From Plectosphaerella cucumerina (taxonomy: Eukaryota; Ascomycota; Sordariomycetes; Glomerellales; Plectosphaerellaceae), in NCBI GenBank assembly GCA_020746995.1, contig JAGPXD010000002.1, positions 3,844,001-3,908,000 of the forward strand: 64,000 nt of DNA. The letters run 5' to 3'. Positions within the stretch are counted from its first letter, which is position 1; every line of letters starts with the position of its first letter. Positions 56,036 to 64,000 of the stretch are shown here, one piece after another. Position numbers and translations under genes: made by a program. Below the pieces are notes generated by a model. The model ran no database searches. It saw nothing but the letters and a program-made list of their open reading frames with translations, and was not told the DNA's origin.

Positions 56036-57021
56036 TGTTACATCTCGCTTTCGGGTCATCGGCGTTTCTATCAGCGGCATTTGCACGGGTTTAGGGGAAG
56101 GCGTCAACACACATTTTGTTTTCTTTGCAAGCGGGCGCAGGTGCCATCATTACAATCAGTCGGAAAAGGGACCCAGGACGTCCTCGACCACCAACACCAC
56201 AAGAGAGTCACACAGACGGAGAGAAATCAAACAAGACATTTTTCGAATCCAACGAGGGGAAGGGGGGGAGGAGTGGCCTGGCCGAACTACCCGGATCCCT
56301 TTCCCCTCCAAGCCCGGCCTGCTGCTGTGCGCTAGGGCCTCGGGACGCTGCCGACGACTAGCACTGGGTCGGGCAGCGTTCTTCTTTTTGACTTTGGACG
56401 CCGGAGGGAGCGCCGCTCTTCTTTTCTGGCTGCTCAGATCAGACGAAACACCCGGGCCATGGCGCTCGAGCATCCGACCCGGCCGACTGTTGGGGCGGAA
56501 GACCGCTCTTGGACGTCTGCTTTCGAACAGCTCGTCGCCTTGCATCACCGGGTTGGCTTCCGGGTGTCTTTCTGCCCAGGGATTTGGTCATTATCTTTGC
56601 CTCATTTCTCTCTCTTGCTTCATTCGGAAGGGTGGTGGAGGGACGCGCAGCGACACGGGGTTTTGGGTTCTCTCACTTTGGCGTTTTGGAAATTCGCATG
56701 ACAGCCGGGACTGCTGGGTTGATTGACCTGCTGGGTTGAGTACCGCGAGACCTCCCTAGGACAGCTGCCATGCGACACTCGCGAGTCGTCCCGCGTTTTT
56801 CTACAAAAGCCTCTCACTTTCTCTTCCTCATTCACTTTTCGGGGTGCGGGCAGGACACTCGGATACACTGGACGGGTAGTAGCAGCTTCGCAGCGGTCAT
56901 GAAGAGGGAGTCCCCCAACGGGGAGGGGGCTTTTTGGACAAGAAACAAGAAGAGACAACAGCCCAACGGCTTCTCTCTGCACTCCTCTCTGTCGTTTTTG
57001 CCGTGACTGCTCTGCGATGGA

Positions 57022-57023
<2 letters not shown>

Positions 57024-57057
<34 letters not shown>
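57024..57057. repeat. Homopolymer of 34 C
   Basis: An uninterrupted run of 34 cytosines is flanked by ATG and TTCGG. On the minus strand it is a G tract able to form a quadruplex. Its length is likely to vary and could be a sequencing estimate. Confidence 0.9.
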
Positions 57058-60000
57058 TTCGGCACTTATTGGCTGCCATGCACACCATCTCTTCGTTGAC
57101 CGAACATCTCGATTGGTGTTGACTTATGCACTCGCCAGCGACGCACACCGCATCGTGACGCGGCGGGGGGAGAGAAAGAGAGAGGAGAGCGCCTGCATAT
57201 CTTGGGGGCGCCACTTCTGCCAGTCCGTGGACCGGGAACGGGGGACAGTCGGGGGCACCTGATCAAGAGGCTGCATGGCGAGGTGCATCCAGCAACAGCA
57301 GCAGCATGCGGATCTTTGCCTGTCACCGTCACCGCCTTGGTCGTTTCCCTCGTGTGTGCCATGCCATGGCCCATGGTTGTCACTCGTGGGGGTCTCCGCC
57401 CAACCTTTCTGCTCGCTGCCCCTCGTCCGTCCTACCAGCGGCGGCCAGGGCCTGCGAAAATGCTCCGCCGTCTGGTTGACGGGATCCTGTGACGGGATCC
57501 TGGGCGCATCATGCACGCGTCCGGCCGGCAACGGCGCGGTGCGACGCAACGCCAGACCAGAGTCAGATCTCTCTGGTCCAGAGAGGGAGTGTTGGCATCC
57601 GTTCTGGGCGCTTGGTTAGGACACGAGGAGCGCTGACGATATGATGCGATGCGAGCGCAGAGGTTGTCGTGACCCCCGCCTTCGCTTTCTTCTGTCTAGG
57701 TACTCCAAAAGCCATCTTCCCCTCCCATCCCCCTTAGTTGCTGTGCGGCGCACCCTCCGCCAACGGCGCCTCTCCAATCTACATCTGGGAACAGTCACCC
57801 ACAGCCTAACGCCTGCACGGCACGCTGCATGGACACGGCCGAGACCAAGGGAAGGAGCCTGAGGGTGCGAAGGGGATGATGCTGCTACTGCTGTGTGCCC
57901 GTCATTCTTGATCAGTCATCCGTCAGGACGCCTCTAGCTTGAGGAAGCGAACCAGCTTCACATCCTCTTCCTCATCATCCCTCCTCATCTCACCCGACTG
58001 GGGGGTGCGGCAAGTCGCGGGCCGCTGGCGGCTCGGTTGACATGAGTTCAGCTCTTGTCGAGCTACAGTACCTGCCCTTCTGTTTGTATCTATGAGATAT
58101 GACGGCGCGGAGCAGACATGCTTGACGATGGGACCCTCCGAAGATTGTCGGTGCCGAGCGATCACCGATGACGCCTTCGGGCATTTCTTCTGGCAAGCCT
58201 CCGCATCCCTCTGCTACTCCAAAAACTGAGGTGTCATTCAGGGCAGCGCCCAAACGGGAGAAGGGGCTGGAATTGAATCGAGCCGCCTCAATCTCGGTCA
58301 CCGTTTGCGCCGGGGGCCACACCCATTTGTCTGAGCAACAAAGTGACTCGTCAGAGTTGTTACTGACACAGACACAGAGGCAGAAAGAAGCCAGACGGGT
58401 GTTGCCGTTGCGCCGCCCTGGAGATGTCCCAAGTACGAGTATTCGAACACCGCCCACCCCCTCCCCTCACCCTCGTCGCCCCTAAAACGATTTACCGCAG
58501 CGGAGATTCACTGGACACCCCGGCCATCTCGCAGGGCGGCACGCGGCGGAGTCTCATTGGGGACCCCGACCTGCCTGGAGGGACGTGTGGCCAGGGGGGA
58601 TAGAGGCCAGGGAGAGACGCCAGTGCGTGATCGAGGATCCCGACCCTCGCTGCCGAAGAAGTGACCTGTCACCTGGACATACGATAAGCTCGCAGGATGG
58701 GTGTGCGTGGTGTCAGGAGGGCAGGGCAAGGCTGAATCTCCCGTCCAGACCCCGAACCAAACCCCCTACCCATTTGTCTCCCTGACATCGCGCGGAACAT
58801 CTTTCTGACTCGTCCTGTCTTGGAGGTGAGGTGCTCTCTGCACGCACAGAGTACGAGTACTTGGTGCGAGGTGTACTCTGTGTGCGACGCGACGCAGGAG
58901 TCCTAATCCCGCGCAGCGTAGCAGTCGGTCAGGACTGCGGGCGCGCGGCATGAAGGACATCTCGCGGTAGCCTGCATTAGGTGTCGGCGATGTCGCCCTC
59001 CGTCCCATCCTCGTCCTTGACGCGGTGTGTTCTGCTTGTCGCCCGGCCGACGAGGAGCAGCCATCATCCCGTGTAACGCAGAGTGCCACGCTGCCATCCG
59101 TCTGATGTGCAGGTTGTACAGCTATCGAGGCTGCTTAGCCCCCGTTCAGTGCTGTGCTGTCCTGTGCAACGCGAGACTCGACGGCACTCTGCTTCCCGCG
59201 TGTTCGTGGGCGGGGGAAACGGTCAGCCGAACGCCGCGTCTTGCTTTGGTTTGCGGCAAGCGCACGGCAGTTCGTTCTGCCCGCTCCATTTCGCGGCGAC
59301 GTCGCAGCGCAGGCCCCCTGTCGAACGGCTGCCTGTCAACCGCGCGAGAGGAGGGCGCATGAACCGTTCCCGCGTGGTGATCGGCAAGGGGCTTGGAGGG
59401 CGAGCGAGCTAAAAACAGGGACCACCTGGATGGGCGCTCGACTCGCCTTCTCAGGACTCAGAGTCTGGCCACCGGTGAGAGGAGGAGGTCCGGGACCTTC
59501 ATTTGTTGGCGGATGAATGGAGAAGACTGCTACAGAGATACGTAAAGTTGTCCAAACACGAGGCGAAAGCAGCTTGGTATATCCCAGCTCAGAGACAATC
59601 TCTGTCCGCCTCACTCACCGTGCGCCGAGCTTCATCTCCAGTGCTTGCTAGTTACTTGACTTTCTGGCCTGCGGAGTTGCGGCCGCGCTCAGACAATGAA
59701 TGGCGCTGTTGCATTCCCTCGACAGGTTCATGTCACCAGCTCGAGTCACGCTTGAGTTCGAGTTCGAGTCGCTCGACGCTGCCTTGCCCTTGTGCATAAC
59801 CTGCCGAAGCCCCGTAGAATCGTTCCATCTCTCGGCAGCGTCGGAGAAGGGGGGAGCTCGCCCACGGACGGGCGGTCACAGCTCCGACGTCTGCCTGTCC
59901 GCACAGCTCCCTCTTCCACACATTGTACCTTATTCTTAGCATGTGCGGGGCAGCTGTCACCCGGTTCATGGCTGCCGCACTCAAACGCAGTGGCCCCTTG

Positions 60001-60154
60001 CGGGCTATCATGTCGGCACATCCGCGTTGCGTGCGAGGGGGTGGGTTGTTTTGGCCTGGACTGCTTGGTCGCCGAGGCCCCCTCTTCTTCCGGTCTGCCG
60101 CTTGGAGGCCTGGCCGGGGTCTGAGGGAGGATGGACATTCAGTATGGCGAAGCA

Positions 60155-60190
60155 CCATCCATCCATTCATCCATTCTTTCATTCATTCAC
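60155..60190. repeat. CATC/CATT tetranucleotide repeat
   Basis: About nine CATC, CATT and TTTC-like units make an imperfect microsatellite in noncoding DNA. Confidence 0.8.
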
Positions 60191-61438
60191 AGGGCCGGGG
60201 GGTCGTCCTCATCCCCAGACCCCTGCAGCATCCACGCAGGCAACGGAGCTCATGTGACGGGCGAGACGGCGATCCCGGACGGGAAGCAATCATCCCCCCA
60301 GCTCCAGAAGAAGCTGGCCCGCGGTAGACCTGACCTCGCGGTGCAAAGACCCGGATCAAACAAGCGCCCGGCTTGCCAGGGGGAGCGGTGGCGGGTTGGG
60401 CATCAACGAAAAGGGCGGGCAGAACGGAACCTTTTCGCTACCCTCCGCACACGAGGGACCGCAATCACGGAGAATGCCAGGTGAGCCCGGCCGGCCCTAG
60501 CGCAGGGGCAGGCACTGAGGCAGGCAGGTTCACCAGGAGCGAGTCATGGCCGGCACGACGAATGGATGGCACTTTTCTTCCGACGTCGAGTCGGTCCTGG
60601 CGTGCGTCTGCCATGCCGGCCGGCGGTTGATGCAAGGCACCGTTACGACGCACCGTCGAGGACACGGAGGGACGGGAAGTAGAAGTACATGGGCAGGAAG
60701 TTCACCCTGCCAAATGACGAGACGACGACAACGACGATGAACGACTCGCCCCCATGCTGTGATGGGCTGGGCACGGCGATGGCGGAGCATCGGCGGTCGT
60801 TGTTGAGAGGACAGCGCCCATTTACGAGTATTCAACTCTCACCAGGGCAGGGCAGGCCGACAGGGCAAGACAGAGCAGGGCACAATGAATGGAGAAACGA
60901 ACGCACAGGAGGGGCAGAGGCCGGCCAACTGTTCAACCCCGGCCATGACCTGTCCTCACCTGTCCTGGGCAGAACCGACAGCTCGGAACCCCTTGACAAA
61001 AGGCGCTTTCTCGCGCGTCTGATTCGGGCGTGTGTATCTCCCCCGTGACGTGACGAGTTCCGTCTCCCCTCCCTCGCGTCACCGATGCGGAAGAAGAAGC
61101 GCACATGGCCAAACCCTGTCCTCCAGTCCTCCATTCTGATCTTTGCCCAGCAGCCCAGCAAGGCACATCGGAAGTAAGTACAGTACATCCCCCTGGGCGG
61201 GCGTAGATCAGCGACTTCTGATTCGGAATCTCCCAAGCTCGAATGCCCTCCACACACACCCCTTTCCCCCCTTTTTCTGTAATATCTGACAGACTTTTTT
61301 CCCCTCAGGGTCGCAGTCGCCACCTCTGATCTCCTTCGATCTCGCACTCCCGGCCCAGACACCGCAATCGACGGTCCTGATCTGGAACGGCAGACGCAGC
61401 TGTTCCCTCTGTCCCTTCTGACATGTCACTTTCTGCGT

Positions 61439-61454
61439 GGGGGGGGGGGGGGGG
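61439..61454. repeat. Homopolymer of 16 G
   Basis: Sixteen consecutive guanines lie just beyond the 3' end of the terpene-cyclase-like gene, which is read from the minus strand. Confidence 0.9.
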
Positions 61455-61472
61455 ACCGAACCCAAGGGTTCA

Positions 61473-62399
61473 CTAATCACGCCTCTCCTTCCTGATCGCC
61501 GTTCCTGCGGCGTCTTCTCCTTCGTCCCTGTCGCCGGCGACCAGCCTCCCGTCAGGCAACTCCCTCTCCGTTGCTCTGACGCGCGCAAGGACAAACGGGT
61601 ACGCCGCGTCGCACCCCACGCATGTGGCCATGAGGAACACGGCGAAAGGGTGTGTGAAGTACCCGTGGGCCTCTGGCCAGTAGAACCACAGCAGCGCCGA
61701 GGAACCGATCAATCCAAGAATGGTTCCCAGCGCTCTGGATAGCCTGCGGCAGGGGGTTGTGTCAGAGTTCGTTTCCTGGAGGAGCAAACAACGTCCAAAG
61801 GAGGGAACAAGAGTCACTCACCAGATACCGAAAGTCGCTCCTCCAGAGTGGCCCCTCGAGAGAAGCAGGGCGACGCTCCCTGAGCCGACGGCCAACTGCG
61901 CGACCCCGGCCGTCCAGAAGGCCAGCTCGGTGCAGTCGAATCCTTCGACGCCCTGCCACCACTTGCCCGTCTTGTCGCCCGTACCGCGTCCCGGCGCCTC
62001 AAGCCACCAACTCGCAAACGCCCAGTTACCCGCGCACCCTACTGCGAGCATGCCGCCTAGGATCGCCGTGTAGTTGCGCGCCACGAGAGGCGCGTGCGCC
62101 CAATCGTGCCTCGCCGCCCGTACCGTTGCGACCACAACAGGGATGTCGAGAATGAGCCACGCCAGGAACCCGAGTTGTTCAAGGGGGTGATCGGCGACCA
62201 TGAGGGCGTAAACGATCTCCCAGGAGACGTTGGCCGCGAGCGCGAGGAGTGGCATGCCGGAGGACTTCGTCGCGAGCGACCGCCGCACCAGGAGGATGTA
62301 TGCGACGTCCCAGCACAGGACGCCTGCTATCAGCAGCCCTGCCGAGGCGGGGACCACCCAGCTGGGGACGTGAGGCGGAGGGATATCGGTGATGCCCAT
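61473..62399 (-). CDS. Integral membrane terpene-cyclase-like protein (Pyr4/PaxB type)
   Basis: Exons 62399-61822 and 61743-61473 on the minus strand give 282 aa; the 78-nt intron restores FGIW/LSRALGT. About seven hydrophobic helices are predicted. Family landmarks are NVSWEIVYAL with Glu61, HAPLVARN, the LSRG-SGGATFGIWLSRALGT stretch, LLWFYWPE and GCDAAYPF with Asp238. Glu61 and Asp238 occupy the places of the two acids that protonate the substrate in Pyr4. Known members cyclise epoxidised meroterpenoid or indole-diterpene chains in the ER membrane (family knowledge). No prenyltransferase, epoxidase or synthase is visible in the window, so this copy is either an orphan with another function or part of a cluster lying elsewhere. 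A charged tail (REL...RKERRD) ends the protein. Confidence 0.82.
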
Positions 62400-62666
62400 C
62401 TCGTGGTCTGTTGTGATGAATGTGAAGCTGTTGGTGATGAATTCGAAAATGGTGCGTTGGCTGACGATATTCTACTCAGGCAAGCGGCCAAAAGTCCCAG
62501 AAGCGGGCAAAACCCACCCGAAGGATTCGCTTACGCCAGGCGTCAGCTCTGCTTACCCAGATTGTCATGGCGAACCTCAGGAGCAAAAGGTCGAATGTTC
62601 ACTGGCCGATCGAATGGACGTCGTCGTTTGCTCAGACCTTTCTTTCTTTCCACTTCGGCGAGAACC

Positions 62667-64000
62667 TCACTCCGGCACCTCCAAACTCTCCAACAAAGTT
62701 TCCAACACCCGCCGACACTGCCTCCGATATTCCCACGCCATTCTCTGATTCCTCGTCAGATCCTCTTCTTGTTCCTCGTCGACCTCAAAGTCCGACTGCT
62801 CCAGCTTCTCCAGCTCCTGCAGCGCCTTGTGCTGCACAATCGCCACCGTCTGCTCCAACACTGGCTTGAAGGCCTCCCCCGCCGTACCAGTTAGCACCAT
62901 CCGCAGTCTTGCCTCGTCTCCCTCGTTCGTCGGCAGCAGTGTTGCTCTCTGCTCCTCGCTCGTCTGCAGCGCCACGAGCTGCCACACCAGCCGGTCCTGC
63001 ACGTGGCGGAACGCGGGCAGGATCTCCTCAGGCTTCAGGTCCGGCAGGATTGACCGCTTCCGCCCCGTGACGGAGCTGGGGTGCGTCACTGGCCGGAGGG
63101 AAAAGAAGAACTCCCTCGCCGCCTTGGCCTCAGGGGTGTCATCGTTTTCCGTTGGGGGGCCGGTCCGCAGCTGGAGGTGAACGTAGTCGTTGTGTAGGGC
63201 GTCTGAGGCGGGGATGAGGAAGCCATAGGCCAGCATGAGCTCCGCGTTGGTCTTTTCGCCGTAGTTGTTGAAGACCTGCTCGCCTGCGGTGTATTCGGTG
63301 CCAGTCTTGAGCGTCACCGCCTCGGCCTGGGAGCCTTCGTGTCGTTCCGTGCTCCAGTCTACCACTGCGAGAGGGGAGTGGTTGCCGACATCGAACAGTG
63401 GCATCAGGATGGAGAAGTCGTCAATCTTGCATCCTGTCGGCAGGGCGAGACTCTCGGGGTTCAGGACCACCCGTGAGGGCCTGAAGCTGCGGCTTGTGTA
63501 GATGCTGTATGCCCAGGTATAGAGGACCCTGGTGTAGTCCTGCCAGTCGGTCTCCGTCTTCTTCAGAATCGAGGTAGCCTCCTTGAATTCGCTCTTAAGC
63601 CGGGCTTTGATCTCCCCAACGGCCGTGTGCACGTTGGTGTCTTCGAGGAGCTCTAGGTCGTCCGTCGGCCACGAAGCTGGCAGGCCCCAGGAGTCGAGCC
63701 TATCTGGCTGCGGAAGACTAGCGATATAGGGGTGCCAAAACGAGTCTCGTCCAAGGAGGTACTGCTTGATGAGGAAGAAGCGGCCGACGACGTAGGGTGG
63801 CAGGGCATCGAGGAATTCCTGTGGGAACGGGTCCTGATCAGCGCGTACCCCCCTTTCTTCGAGGCCAGAGATGGTGTTCAGGTAGGATAGCGTCATGCCG
63901 AGCGGGCAGGTGACGATGCCATCGCCGGGCGATAGGACGCACCCTTCCTTGACGCGGAACGAGTTGCCCGTCGCGGGGTCGTTGAAGACCTCGACTGCGG
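62667..64000 (-). CDS. SET-domain lysine methyltransferase, Rubisco-LSMT type (5' end outside window)
   Basis: The frame is open from the stop at 62667 to the right edge (about 444 codons), so the N-terminus lies beyond 64000; the Met at 63896 is internal. The sequence upstream of it, FNDPATGNSFRVKEGCVLSP, is the start of a SET domain. Key SET motifs are FDVGNHSPLAVVDW and the pseudoknot FNNYGEKTNAELMLAYGFLIP. A helical substrate-binding domain fills the remaining 200 residues. Relatives methylate lysines on ribosomal proteins, elongation factors or other cytosolic proteins; which substrate applies here cannot be told. It is 267 bp upstream of the terpene-cyclase-like gene and on the same strand. 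Confidence 0.88.
   Translation of the reverse strand, partial: AVEVFNDPATGNSFRVKEGCVLSPGDGIVTCPLGMTLSYLNTISGLEERGVRADQDPFPQEFLDALPPYVVGRFFLIKQYLLGRDSFWHPYIASLPQPDRLDSWGLPASWPTDDLELLEDTNVHTAVGEIKARLKSEFKEATSILKKTETDWQDYTRVLYTWAYSIYTSRSFRPSRVVLNPESLALPTGCKIDDFSILMPLFDVGNHSPLAVVDWSTERHEGSQAEAVTLKTGTEYTAGEQVFNNYGEKTNAELMLAYGFLIPASDALHNDYVHLQLRTGPPTENDDTPEAKAAREFFFSLRPVTHPSSVTGRKRSILPDLKPEEILPAFRHVQDRLVWQLVALQTSEEQRATLLPTNEGDEARLRMVLTGTAGEAFKPVLEQTVAIVQHKALQELEKLEQSDFEVDEEQEEDLTRNQRMAWEYRRQCRRVLETLLESLEVPE

Larger units (their letters stand above)
55953..61472. other. 5.5-kb gene-poor region
   Basis: No gene can be supported. It contains an ACC microsatellite, a 34-nt C run, CATC/CATT repeats, a 16-nt G run and TACGAGTA copies at 58434, 58852 and 60833. 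Open frames overlap on both strands and show no domain or splice pattern. Confidence 0.5.

Overview
The window is nuclear DNA of a filamentous ascomycete (Pezizomycotina, probably a Sordariomycete; I do not go further). The evidence is the genes themselves: mostly 48-80 nt introns with GTRNGT donors, CTGAC/CTAAC branch points and CAG/TAG acceptors, C-rich third codon positions, CA/CT-rich leaders, and typical ascomycete products (a Neurospora FWD-1-like F-box/WD40 protein, CDC24, YVH1, RTT106, VFA1, MRP10, VPS60, a Zn2Cys6 regulator, a DAL5-type transporter). I support 18 protein genes, one of them cut by the right edge, and saw no tRNA, rRNA, CRISPR or transposon.

Left part (1-14 kb): a long leader and promoter precede a C2H2 zinc-finger protein (2298-4295, +). 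YVH1 phosphatase (+) converges with the histone chaperone RTT106 (-), which shares a 454-bp divergent promoter with VFA1 (+). A 30-residue zinc-ribbon peptide gene (-) follows a 2.6-kb gap.

Accessory block (14-28 kb): five consecutive minus-strand genes encode a COMT-type O-methyltransferase, a secreted GDSL/CE16 esterase, a 12-exon DAL5-family transporter, a Zn2Cys6 regulator and a flavohemoglobin with a mitochondrial-looking leader. There is no backbone synthase; co-regulation is only an inference.

Housekeeping core (29-47 kb): a large repeat-bearing AT-hook protein (-), mitochondrial ribosomal protein MRP10 (+), CDC24 (-), an F-box/WD40 protein (+) and ESCRT-III VPS60 (-). CDC24 and the F-box gene diverge from a 3.7-kb intergenic region.

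Gene-poor right part (47-61.5 kb): about 14 kb of GC-rich DNA in which I can support only one gene, a four-exon, 72-residue Cys-rich protein. The region also holds a 34-nt C run, a 16-nt G run, simple repeats and several copies of TACGAGTA.

Right edge (61.5-64 kb): an orphan seven-helix protein of the Pyr4/PaxB terpene-cyclase type and, truncated by the edge, a SET-domain lysine methyltransferase of the Rubisco-LSMT type, both on the minus strand.

Coordinates of spliced genes are given as the outer CDS span with exons listed in the evidence. All gene names rest on recognised motifs read by eye; no database search was run.
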